DNA of 64,000 nt from Pseudomonas sp. NKUCC02_KPG (GTDB lineage: Bacteria > Pseudomonadota > Gammaproteobacteria > Pseudomonadales > Pseudomonadaceae). Where the stretch lies: the NCBI RefSeq assembly GCF_019345465.1, contig NZ_JAHKRC010000017.1, positions 61,471-125,470 on the forward strand, read 5' to 3'. Of this stretch, positions 52,789-60,733 are shown piece by piece. Under the pieces are notes generated by a model that was given only the letters and a program-made list of their open reading frames with translations, searched no databases and was not told where the DNA came from. Positions within the stretch are counted from its first letter, which is position 1, and every line of letters starts with the position of its first letter. The position numbers were made by a program, and so were the translations under genes.

Positions 52789-53985
52789 ATGAACCTTCGA
52801 ACAATCTTGATTCTTGGTGCCTTGAGCGCCTTCGGTCCCCTGGCGATCGATTTCTACCTGCCCGGCTTTCCGGCAATGGCACAAGCCTTTGCGACAGATG
52901 AAACTCAAATTCAACTCACTCTGGCGGTGTACTTCCTGGGCCTGTCTATCGGGCAACTGGCGTATGGACCTGTGGCAGACCGCTTTGGGCGGCGCGTGCC
53001 ACTGCTGGTGGGTGTTGGCCTGTTCACGGTTGCATCGCTGGCGTGCGCCTTTGCCCCGACATTGGAGTGGCTGATTGGCGCGCGGTTTGTCCAGGCACTC
53101 GGCGGCTGTGCTGGCATGGTGCTCTCGCGGGCAATTGTCAGTGACAAATGCGATGCCGTGCAGTCGGCCAAAGTGTTTTCGCAGTTGATGTTGGTGATGG
53201 GCCTGGCGCCGATCCTGGCGCCGATGCTGGGCGGATTGCTGGTCAACCTGTATGGCTGGCAGTCGATTTTCCTGGTGTTGACGGTATTCAGTGCGTTGGC
53301 GGCAACAGCCGTAGCGCTGGGCCTGCCTGAAAGCCTGCCTGCCAACGTGCCGCGCCAGCCGCTGTCCGGCGCATTGCGTCAATACGGGCGGCTGCTCAAG
53401 GACCGCGAGTTCCTGGGGCATGCGCTGACCGGGGGGATTGCAATGGCCGGGATGTTTGCCTACATCGCAGGTTCGCCTTTCGTCTTTATCAAACTGTATG
53501 GCGTACCCGCCGAGCATTACGGCTGGCTGTTTGGTACCAACGCAGCCGGTTTTATTCTGGTGGCGCAACTGAACGCCCGCCTGTTGGCCAAGCGTGGCCC
53601 GGCCTTTTTGCTGGCGCGCATGGTGTGGGTGTATCTGGCGGCCGGGCTGGTCTTGCTGGGTGTCAGCACCTTGCATACCGCGCAACTGTGGCCGTTACTG
53701 ATCCCGTTGTTTATCTGTATCGCCAGTTTGGGCTGCATCATTCCCAATGCTTCGGCCTGCGCCATGAGCGGGCAGGGTGCCCGAGCCGGCAGTGCATCGG
53801 CGATGCTGGGTTGTCTGCAGTTCAGCGTAGCGGCGGGAGCGGCGTCATTGGTGGGAGTGTTGCACGATGGCAGCGCGATGCCGATGGCGATTGTCATCAC
53901 CTTGTGCGGAGTGCTGGCGGTCGGGCTGGCGATGGCGACCCGGCGCCTCTACACCGCCCGGATCGCCGCCCAGCAGTCGATCTGA
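52789..53985 (+). CDS. Bcr/CflA family MFS drug efflux transporter
   Basis: 398 residues, twelve membrane helices. Family marks: LGALSAFGPLAIDFYLPGFPAMA at the start, the loop motif GPVADRFGRRVPLLVG and RFVQALGGCAGMVLSRAIVSD in TM5. Proton-coupled export of drugs or amino-acid-like compounds; substrate unknown. In other pseudomonads it also follows copZ. Confidence 0.93.
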   Translation: MNLRTILILGALSAFGPLAIDFYLPGFPAMAQAFATDETQIQLTLAVYFLGLSIGQLAYGPVADRFGRRVPLLVGVGLFTVASLACAFAPTLEWLIGARFVQALGGCAGMVLSRAIVSDKCDAVQSAKVFSQLMLVMGLAPILAPMLGGLLVNLYGWQSIFLVLTVFSALAATAVALGLPESLPANVPRQPLSGALRQYGRLLKDREFLGHALTGGIAMAGMFAYIAGSPFVFIKLYGVPAEHYGWLFGTNAAGFILVAQLNARLLAKRGPAFLLARMVWVYLAAGLVLLGVSTLHTAQLWPLLIPLFICIASLGCIIPNASACAMSGQGARAGSASAMLGCLQFSVAAGAASLVGVLHDGSAMPMAIVITLCGVLAVGLAMATRRLYTARIAAQQSI

Positions 53986-53986
53986 T

Positions 53987-54157
53987 TCAGCCTGCCAAAC
54001 GTGCAGGCAGGCTATGGGGGGCTTGCAGGCGAGATTGCAACGTGTCCACAAAGGCTCGGGCCTCGGACTCGCTGCGAAAATTGACGGATTGTTGGTCGAT
54101 TTGAACCTGCCATTGGCAGTTACGGGATCTTGCTAACGCTCGTATCAGGATTTTCAT
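53987..54157 (-). CDS. Small protein of unknown function with a structured ribosome site
   Basis: 56 residues from ATG 54157 (MKILIRALARSRNCQWQVQI). GGAGG lies six bases upstream, so the ORF is likely real despite its size. One short beta-rich part (CQWQVQIDQQSVNFRSE) then a helix (SEARAFVDTLQSRLQ). The ribosome site is buried in a 12-base hairpin (54159-54191). The gene converges with the MFS gene. Confidence 0.72.
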   Translation of the reverse strand: MKILIRALARSRNCQWQVQIDQQSVNFRSESEARAFVDTLQSRLQAPHSLPARLAG

Positions 54158-54158
54158 G

Positions 54159-54191
54159 ACTGGCCTCCTTCGGTTCGCAAAGGAGGCCAGT
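54159..54191 (-). promoter_or_regulatory. Hairpin that sequesters a Shine-Dalgarno site
   Basis: ACTGGCCTCCTT (54159-54170) and AAGGAGGCCAGT (54180-54191) pair perfectly; in the minus-strand mRNA the stem includes the GGAGG and ends one base before the ATG of the 56-residue gene. Such a structure would block initiation unless melted (temperature, ligand, protein or RNA). Confidence 0.65.
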
Positions 54192-54280
54192 GTATGCCGA
54201 AATACTTGGGTAAATATGTCCGGGGTCAAGTCTCTGACTGACGGTTGAAAGTTGGCTGCATCAGTCCCGTGTCGCGTTAA

Positions 54281-55294
54281 TCAGAACCCTTCGAGCACAA
54301 TTTTGCCTTTGGATTTGCCGCTTTCAAGCAGCGTATGGGCGCGACGCAGGTTGGCGGCGTTGATGGTGCCGAAATGCTCGCCGACGGTGGTGCGCAGGAT
54401 GCCTGCATCGATCAGGTCGGCGACCCGATTGAGCAAGTGATGCTGCTCGATCATGTCCGCGGTTTCGAACAGTGAGCGGGTGTACATGAACTCCCAGTGC
54501 AGTGACAGGCTCTTGCGCTTGAGCTTGGTAACGTCAAGCGCCTTGGGATCGTCAATCAGTGCCAGCTTGCCTTGAGGTGCCAGGGCTTCGACCAACTGAT
54601 CCAGATGCTGGTCGGTCTGGGTCAGGCTGGCGACGTGGGTGACGGCATTGATGCCGTGGCGCTTGAGTTCCTCGCTCAGTGCCTGGCTATGGTCGACAAC
54701 GATGTCGGCGCCCAGCTCGCGGACCCAGGCTTGGGTTTCGGGGCGCGATGCGCTGCCAATCACCTTGAGTGCGGTCAGTTTGCTGGCCAGTTGCGTGAGG
54801 ATCGAGCCTACCCCGCCTGCTGCGCCGACAATCAGCAGGCTCTGCTGCTCATCATTTCCACCTTCGGCCACACCCAGTCGCTCAAACAACAGCTCCCATG
54901 CGGTGATGGCGGTCAGCGGCAGCGCGGCTGCCTGGGCAAAGTCGAGGCTTTTTGGCATGTGACCCACAATTCGCTCATCGACCACATGGCGCTCGCTGTT
55001 GGCCCCGGCCCGGGCGATGGATCCGGCGTAAAACACCTTGTCGCCAACCTTGAACAGGCTGACGTCACGGCCCACCGCCTTGACGACCCCGGCCACGTCC
55101 CACCCCAGAACTTTGGCAGCGTCGGCTTCTGGCTGGACGTTCTGGCGGACCTTGGTGTCCACCGGGTTGACGGAGATGGCTTTGACCTCGACCAGCAAGT
55201 CCCTTGGGCCGGCGACCGGCTCAGGCAATTCAATATCTTGCAGGGCCAGCGGGTCTTGAATGGGCAGCGAATTGTAGTAAGCGACAGCTTTCAT
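54281..55294 (-). CDS. Zinc-type alcohol dehydrogenase-like NADPH:quinone reductase
   Basis: 337 residues of the MDR superfamily, quinone oxidoreductase branch. The GroES-like domain has VKAISVNPVDTKVRQN and LGWDVAGVVKAVG; the Rossmann motif is VGAAGGVGSILTQLASKL. Zinc ligands of classical ADHs are missing. It reduces quinones or enones with NADPH. A divergent LysR gene lies 124 bases away and probably controls it. Confidence 0.9.
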   Translation of the reverse strand: MKAVAYYNSLPIQDPLALQDIELPEPVAGPRDLLVEVKAISVNPVDTKVRQNVQPEADAAKVLGWDVAGVVKAVGRDVSLFKVGDKVFYAGSIARAGANSERHVVDERIVGHMPKSLDFAQAAALPLTAITAWELLFERLGVAEGGNDEQQSLLIVGAAGGVGSILTQLASKLTALKVIGSASRPETQAWVRELGADIVVDHSQALSEELKRHGINAVTHVASLTQTDQHLDQLVEALAPQGKLALIDDPKALDVTKLKRKSLSLHWEFMYTRSLFETADMIEQHHLLNRVADLIDAGILRTTVGEHFGTINAANLRRAHTLLESGKSKGKIVLEGF

Positions 55295-55418
55295 CGGACA
55301 TGTCCTGAAGAGGGGTAAGAATCTGGTAGTGATAATTCGCTATTTCGCAGCACGATAAAACCGGCTAAAAGAGCAGTCTCTTTCAATATTTTTTTGATAA
55401 TGGCCGAGTGAACCCTGG

Positions 55419-56336
55419 ATGCTGCGTTTTGATGATCTGCAATTGTTCGTTCGCGCGGCTGATTTGGGCAGCCTGTCGGCCGCCGCCCGAGTGATGGACA
55501 TGTCGCCTGCGGTGGCCAGCGCGGCACTCAAGCGGATAGAGGTGCAACTGGGCGCTCGATTGCTGGCGCGCTCAACTCGCAGTTTGCGTCTGACGGCCGA
55601 AGGCGAAGGCTTTCTCGAATATGCCCGTACGGCATTGAGCAGTCTTGACGAAGGGCGGCGCTTGTTGGCGCGTGGGCAAGATCAAGTCAGCGGTGTGTTG
55701 CAGTTGTCGGCCCCTTCGGATTTCGGACGTAATCTGCTGCTGCCCTGGCTGGATGAGTTTCAACGTGAGCATCCGCAACTGACCGTGCGCCTGTTATTGG
55801 GCGACCGGATTGCCGATCTGTTTCGCCAGCCTGTGGACATCGCTTTGCGTTACGGCGAACCGGAAGACTCCAGCCTGGTGGCACTGCCAGTTGCCCCGGA
55901 CAATCGGCGGGTCTTGTGTGCATCGCCCGACTACCTGGCGCGCAAGGGGGAACCGCTTCAGCTCGAACAACTGCTGCAACACAATTGCCTGTTGTACATG
56001 CTAGGCACGCGGGTCCACGACCATTGGCAATTCAATGATGGCAAGCGTGAGTTGGGGCTGACCGTGACCGGCAATCGTTTTAGCGATGATGCTGACGTGG
56101 TGCGTTTGTGGGCAGTCGCCGGGGAGGGCATTGCCTGCAAGTCATGGCTGGATGTGGCGGGCGATGTGACTGCGGGCAGGCTCAGGGTGCTATTGCCTGA
56201 GTTGGTGTGCGAACGGGCGCCGCTCAATCTGCTGTGTGGTCATCGTGCACAGTTGAGCAAGCCGGTGCGTTTGTTGCGCGACATGCTCAGTGAGCGGTGT
56301 GCGGTGTTGAGCAAGTTGTACCCGGGAAAACAGTAA
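55419..56336 (+). CDS. LysR family transcriptional regulator
   Basis: 305 residues. HTH at 1-60 (MLRFDDLQLFVRAADLGSLSAAARVMDMSPAVASAALKRIE), then the two-lobed substrate domain (QLSAPSDFGRNLLLPWLDEFQREHP; WRFG-like CrgA group). Divergent from the quinone reductase, so regulation of that gene, often in response to quinones or aldehydes, is likely. A REP follows the stop. Confidence 0.9.
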   Translation: MLRFDDLQLFVRAADLGSLSAAARVMDMSPAVASAALKRIEVQLGARLLARSTRSLRLTAEGEGFLEYARTALSSLDEGRRLLARGQDQVSGVLQLSAPSDFGRNLLLPWLDEFQREHPQLTVRLLLGDRIADLFRQPVDIALRYGEPEDSSLVALPVAPDNRRVLCASPDYLARKGEPLQLEQLLQHNCLLYMLGTRVHDHWQFNDGKRELGLTVTGNRFSDDADVVRLWAVAGEGIACKSWLDVAGDVTAGRLRVLLPELVCERAPLNLLCGHRAQLSKPVRLLRDMLSERCAVLSKLYPGKQ

Positions 56337-56374
56337 AACTGCTGTGGTACTGACGGTGATGCAGTTTCAGATGT

Positions 56375-56463
56375 CTGTGGGAGCGGGCAAGCCCGCGATG
56401 GCATCAACTCGATCAGGCAGACACACCTGATGGTCAGCATCGCGAGCAAGCCCGCTCCCACAG
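56375..56463. repeat. REP doublet, partly diverged
   Basis: Same family as 9255. The left arm has AAGCCC where the standard has TTGCTC, so GCGGGC-AA-GCCCGC now forms its own small stem; the right arm is standard. It lies between the convergent LysR and deaminase genes. Confidence 0.88.
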
Positions 56464-56469
56464 GGGGTG

Positions 56470-57423
56470 TTACGGTTTGACCAACCGCGCATCCAGGCCG
56501 TTTTGCGCCAGGCGTTTGGCCTGGTCCTGGGTCATGCCCAGGTCGGTGTACAGCGCGTGGAAGTTCTCGGTCATGTAACCGCCGAAGTAGGCCGGGTCAT
56601 CGGAGTTGACCGTGACTTTCACGCCCCGCTCAAGCATGTCGAGAATGTTGTGCTGCGACATGTGATCAAACACGCAGAGCTTGGTGTTGGACAGCGGGCA
56701 CACGGTCAACGGGATTTGCTCGTCGATAATGCGCTGCATCAAGCGTTCGTCTTCAATGGCGCGCACGCCGTGATCGATGCGCTGAATTTTCAGCAGATCG
56801 AGGGCTTCCCAGATGTACTCCGGTGGACCTTCTTCACCGGCGTGGGCGACAGTCAGGAAGCCTTCGTGGCGTGCCCGGTCGAATACGCGCTGGAACTTGC
56901 TGGGCGGGTGGCCCATTTCTGAACTGTCGAGACCAACGGCGACAAATGCATCGCGAAACGGCAGTGCCTGGTCGAGGGTTTTTTCTGCTTCTTCTTCGCT
57001 CAAATGGCGCAGGAAGCTCAGGATCAGGCCGCTGGTGATGCCCAGTTGCTGTTCGCCATCCTTGAGTGCGCTGGCAATGCCATTGAGCACGACTTCGAAC
57101 GGAACACCACGGTCGGTGTGGGTTTGCGGGTCGAAGAACGGTTCGGTGTGAATGACGTTCTGTGCCTTGCAGCGCAACAGGTAGGCCCAGGTCAGGTCGT
57201 AGAAGTCCTGAGAGGTGCGCAGTACGTCGGCGCCTTTGTAGTAAAGGTCGAGGAATTCTTGCAGGTTGTTGAAGGCATACGCCTTGCGCAAGGTTTCAAC
57301 GTCGTTCCAGGGCAAGGCGATTTTGTTGCGCTCTGCCAGCGAGAACAGCAACTCGGGCTCTAAAGAGCCCTCAAGGTGCATGTGCAGTTCAGCTTTCGGC
57401 AGGGCATTGAGCCAGTCATACAT
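56470..57423 (-). CDS. Adenine/adenosine deaminase
   Basis: 317 residues from ATG 57423. Amidohydrolase barrel with Zn ligands His14 and His16 (KAELHMHLEGSLEP), VAHAGEEGPPEYIW, DHG and NSDDPAYFGG. The motifs LEGSLEPELLFSLA and SSEMGHPPSKFQRVF are closer to the Aah1-like adenine deaminase subgroup than to classical Add, and the P. aeruginosa relative PA0148 has been described as an adenine deaminase. It feeds purine salvage (adenine to hypoxanthine, or adenosine to inosine). Confidence 0.9.
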   Translation of the reverse strand: MYDWLNALPKAELHMHLEGSLEPELLFSLAERNKIALPWNDVETLRKAYAFNNLQEFLDLYYKGADVLRTSQDFYDLTWAYLLRCKAQNVIHTEPFFDPQTHTDRGVPFEVVLNGIASALKDGEQQLGITSGLILSFLRHLSEEEAEKTLDQALPFRDAFVAVGLDSSEMGHPPSKFQRVFDRARHEGFLTVAHAGEEGPPEYIWEALDLLKIQRIDHGVRAIEDERLMQRIIDEQIPLTVCPLSNTKLCVFDHMSQHNILDMLERGVKVTVNSDDPAYFGGYMTENFHALYTDLGMTQDQAKRLAQNGLDARLVKP

Positions 57424-57521
57424 AAAAGTTTTTCTCATCAAATCGGGTGCAGATGGCGCCATTCTACAGGCGGGAGGCGACGTAACCCGTAAAAAACCTC
57501 CCGCCATTTGTCGCAGGCGGC

Positions 57522-58208
57522 TTACCAGGGAATCGTCTGGCCCTTGTAATCGATAAAGTGATGACCGCCTTTGCCGGCAAACGCCTTGACCTGATCGACC
57601 AGGCCGCGAGTGCTGGTCTGGACGTCAATGTCCGCGCCTTCGCCCCCCATATCGGTTTTCACCCAGCCCGGATGCATGGACAGCACGGTTGGGTTGTTGT
57701 CGCCCAGTTCGTAGCGCACAAACGTACTGGTCATAGAGTTGAGTGCAGCTTTGCTGGCCTTGTAGAGGGCCATCTCAGGGGCGTCAGGATGAGTGACGCT
57801 GCCGAGCACAGAACTCATAAAGGCCAGTACGCCACTGTCTTTACGGACCTTGCTGACAAACTCGCGGGCCAGATTGATCGGCGCCACGCTGTTGGTGAAA
57901 AACAGCTGCCCCACCTCGGCCAGCGTCGCGTTGCCCGACAGTTGATCGTCCGGGCCTTTGACACCGGCGTTCACAAACAGCAGGTCGAAGACCTCGTTGC
58001 TTAACGTGTTGCTCAATGCCTTGATGGCTTGCTGGCTGTCCATGTCCAGTCGCTCTATGCGAACTGGACCCAGGGCATTCAGGGCTTCCGCTTTTTTGGG
58101 ATCGCGAACAGTCGCAGTGACGGTCCAGCCATCAGCGAGCAACTCTTTGACCAGACCCAGGCCCAGGCCACGTGAAGCTCCGATGATCAGTGCATGTTTT
58201 GCCGTCAT
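57522..58208 (-). CDS. Short-chain dehydrogenase/reductase (CsgA-like)
   Basis: 228 residues. Cofactor motif IIGASRGLGLGL, FVNAGVKG, catalytic Ser (MSSVLGSV) and Tyr/Lys in ALYKASKAALN. Short form resembling C-factor/sniffer-type SDRs. Substrate unknown. It lies upstream of the deaminase gene on the same strand, with a hairpin GGCGGGAGG/CCTCCCGCC at 57469-57505 between them. Confidence 0.9.
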   Translation of the reverse strand: MTAKHALIIGASRGLGLGLVKELLADGWTVTATVRDPKKAEALNALGPVRIERLDMDSQQAIKALSNTLSNEVFDLLFVNAGVKGPDDQLSGNATLAEVGQLFFTNSVAPINLAREFVSKVRKDSGVLAFMSSVLGSVTHPDAPEMALYKASKAALNSMTSTFVRYELGDNNPTVLSMHPGWVKTDMGGEGADIDVQTSTRGLVDQVKAFAGKGGHHFIDYKGQTIPW

Positions 58209-58365
58209 GAGTAGCGTCCTATAGAAAGGTGATAAGAGTTGGCTAAAAAGCGTACAAGTGCTTGAAACCTATGGTGTGCAAGGGTTGCAGCGCTATGTGC
58301 TCAGGTTATCCACAGGCGGGTGCACAGTGAATGTGGGCAACTATGGATGCAGGAAAGTAGCACTT

Positions 58366-58968
58366 TTACTCGTCAGCTTTGAAGGTGTGGCGGTGCAGTA
58401 AAATTCTGCCGCGGCTGAGGTCAGCCAGTTGTTGCTGTGCAGGGGCAATCTGTTCTTCGGCCAGTGCCAGTTGCAGGTCAACGCCATTGGCGGTGAATGT
58501 TTCATCGATGATCAGGCCGTTCAGTTCGCAGATGCGCAGTTTGACCAGAGCAAGCTCACTGAAACTGCAGGCGCAGGAGAGGGCTACTCGACTGACTAGG
58601 GGCAGCTTTTCGGCACTTTGCAGGCATTTGTTAGCGCCACCGCCATAGGCGCGAGCCAGTCCGCCGGTGCCCAACTGAATTCCGCCATACCAGCGGATGA
58701 CCAGCACCGCGACCTGGTCGCAGTCCTGGGCGTCAATGGCTGAGAGTATCGGGCGACCGGCTGTACCGCCTGGCTCGCCATCATCGCTGCTTCGGTATTG
58801 GTCCCCGAGCTTCCAGGCCCAGCAATTGTGCGACGCATCAAGATCGCTGTATTGCTCGATAAAATCGAAGGCTTGCTGGGCACTGGTGATGGGCGCAGCG
58901 AAAGTAATAAAGCGGCTTTTACGGATTTCTTCGCGGTATTCGCAAAGTCCCGTGAGGGTCGAAGGCAT
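58366..58968 (-). CDS. yigZ: YigZ/IMPACT family protein
   Basis: 200 residues. UPF0029 N-domain with KSRFITFAAPITS, DASHNCWAWKLG, DDGEPGGTAGRPIL and RWYGGIQLGTGGLARAYGG, then the C-terminal DUF1949 ferredoxin-like domain. IMPACT-family; in eukaryotes linked to Gcn2 control, role in bacteria unclear. Start ATG 58968 is right next to the TetR gene upstream. Confidence 0.92.
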   Translation of the reverse strand: MPSTLTGLCEYREEIRKSRFITFAAPITSAQQAFDFIEQYSDLDASHNCWAWKLGDQYRSSDDGEPGGTAGRPILSAIDAQDCDQVAVLVIRWYGGIQLGTGGLARAYGGGANKCLQSAEKLPLVSRVALSCACSFSELALVKLRICELNGLIIDETFTANGVDLQLALAEEQIAPAQQQLADLSRGRILLHRHTFKADE

Positions 58969-58981
58969 GTCGGTTCCAGGC

Positions 58982-59632
58982 TTAGACAGTGGGCATCAGG
59001 CCGCAGCCTTTGAGAATGATACGAATCAGGTTGTCGCTAGCCGCTTGCATGTCCTGTTTGCTCAGGTGGGTGCGGCCTGATACGCGGCAAATCTGTGTCG
59101 AAAAATCAGCGTAATGCTGCGTACTGCCCCATAACAGGAAAATCAGGTGCACGGGATCCACCGGGTCCATTTTGCCCGCATCGATCCAGGCTTGAAACAC
59201 GGCGGCCCGGCCTTGAAACCAGGCTCTGTAGTCTTGAGTGAAGTACTCGGTCAGGCAGGCGCCACCGCTGATGATTTCCATGGCAAATACACGGGAGGCC
59301 TGAGGCTGTCGGCGGGAAAACTCCATCTTGGCGCGGATGTACTGTGTCAGGGCTTGAGCGGGGTCGTCTTCAGCGGTCAGGGCATTAAAGGTGCTGTCCC
59401 ACAACTCGATGATATTGCTGAGAACCGCGATGTACAGGCCCAACTTGTTAGTGAAGTAATAGTGCAGGTTGGCCTTTGGCAGCCCGGCGCTGAGTGCGAT
59501 GGCGTTCATGCTGGTGCCTTTGAAACCGTGGCGGGCAAACTCGTCCTCAGCGGCCTTGAGAATGGCCTCTTCGTTTTTTTGTCGAATGCGGCTGGGAGGC
59601 TTGCCATCGTGGGCGGGGACGTCAAAGGTCAT
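58982..59632 (-). CDS. TetR family regulator, RutR-like
   Basis: 216 residues from ATG 59632 (GGA seven bases upstream). HTH at ~20-65 (AILKAAEDEFARHGFKGTSMNAIALSAGLPKANLHYYFTNK). The C-domain matches RutR/YcdC: LTQYIRAKMEFSRRQPQASRVFAMEI and DPVHLIFLLWGSTQHYADF. RutR responds to uracil; beta-alanine, a uracil breakdown product, is the substrate of the nearby BauA, which makes a link plausible. Thirteen bases before yigZ. Confidence 0.88.
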   Translation of the reverse strand: MTFDVPAHDGKPPSRIRQKNEEAILKAAEDEFARHGFKGTSMNAIALSAGLPKANLHYYFTNKLGLYIAVLSNIIELWDSTFNALTAEDDPAQALTQYIRAKMEFSRRQPQASRVFAMEIISGGACLTEYFTQDYRAWFQGRAAVFQAWIDAGKMDPVDPVHLIFLLWGSTQHYADFSTQICRVSGRTHLSKQDMQAASDNLIRIILKGCGLMPTV

Positions 59633-59688
59633 AGGTGTTCCAGGCAATCTGTGTGGGAGCATTCTGCACCGTAGCGAGACTTTTCACG

Positions 59689-60609
59689 TTAACGCGTCGC
59701 CTCAAGGCTCTCAAGGAAACTTTCCAGTACAAGATGCGGGCGACGCCCCTTACGCGTGACGGATGCGAGGCTCAGATCGTAGAAGCGTGTTTTTGCCTTC
59801 AGCGCCCGTAACCGGCCTTGCTGAACCCACAGGCTGGCGTAGTGATCGGGCAGATAACCGATGTAGCGTCCGGTCAAAATCAAAAAGGCCATGCCTTCGC
59901 GGTCCGACGCACTGGCGGTGCAGTTGAGCGCTTGGTAGTGAGCCTGAATATCGGAGGGCAGGCGAAAGGTGGGAGCGATGGCATCTTGATCATTAAGCCG
60001 CGCATCCGCCAATTGCCGGTCATCGACATAAAACAACGGATGGCCAACGGCGCAGTACAGCAAGGAGCGCTCGCTGTAGAGCGGTTGATATTCCAGTCCG
60101 GACAACGTGCTGGCCTGGGGCACGACGCCCACGTGCAGGCGCCCGTCGAGTACTCCCTGTTCCACCTCGTGGGGCGAAATCATGCGGATATGGATTTGCA
60201 CATCCGGGCCGCGCTCTTTGAGTTGGGCCAGGGCATGGGTGATGCGCATATGGGGCAGGGTGACGAGGTTGTCTGTGAGGCCAATGGTCAGTTCGCCGCG
60301 CAAGTGCTGGTGCAGGCCGTTGACCTCTGTGCGAAAACTTTCAAGTGCCCCCAATAACTGTAGAGCCGACTGATAGACCTCTCGTCCTTCTTCTGTCAGC
60401 GAGAACCCCGCGCGACCACGCTGGCAAAGGCGCAAACCCAGGCGTTGCTCAAGGTCGCTCATTTGCTGACTGATGGCCGAGCGCCCGATACCCAGCACGG
60501 TCTCTGCCGCCGAGAACCCGCCGCACTCAACTACGCTGCGAAAAATGCGCAGCAATCGAATATCAAAGTCGCTGACCTGGGCCAGTGCATCGGGACGACG
60601 GCTGCTCAT
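59689..60609 (-). CDS. LysR family regulator divergent from bauA
   Basis: 306 residues. HTH near residues 17-75 (FDIRLLRIFRSVVECGGFSAAETVLGIGRSAISQQMSDLE), effector domain after ~100. Divergent from bauA with 124 bases to its start, so it is the natural activator of beta-alanine use. P. aeruginosa bauR lies in the same position relative to bauA, but I cannot confirm orthology from sequence alone. Confidence 0.9.
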   Translation of the reverse strand: MSSRRPDALAQVSDFDIRLLRIFRSVVECGGFSAAETVLGIGRSAISQQMSDLEQRLGLRLCQRGRAGFSLTEEGREVYQSALQLLGALESFRTEVNGLHQHLRGELTIGLTDNLVTLPHMRITHALAQLKERGPDVQIHIRMISPHEVEQGVLDGRLHVGVVPQASTLSGLEYQPLYSERSLLYCAVGHPLFYVDDRQLADARLNDQDAIAPTFRLPSDIQAHYQALNCTASASDREGMAFLILTGRYIGYLPDHYASLWVQQGRLRALKAKTRFYDLSLASVTRKGRRPHLVLESFLESLEATR

Positions 60610-60733
60610 AGTTTAGTGCACGCCTAACTAAAGGTTAGAAGAGTTGGATTTCATCGACTTTATAGGCGTGGCAATTTAGGTGCAACAACGCTTTCAACAT
60701 CCGACGCCGCTTTCGCCTTGCGAGGTTTTGCTG

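Noticed and set aside
57469..57505. Terminator between the SDR and deaminase genes
   Set aside because: There is a 9-base stem, but the loop is 19 bases and there is no T-run after the second arm on the transcribed strand.
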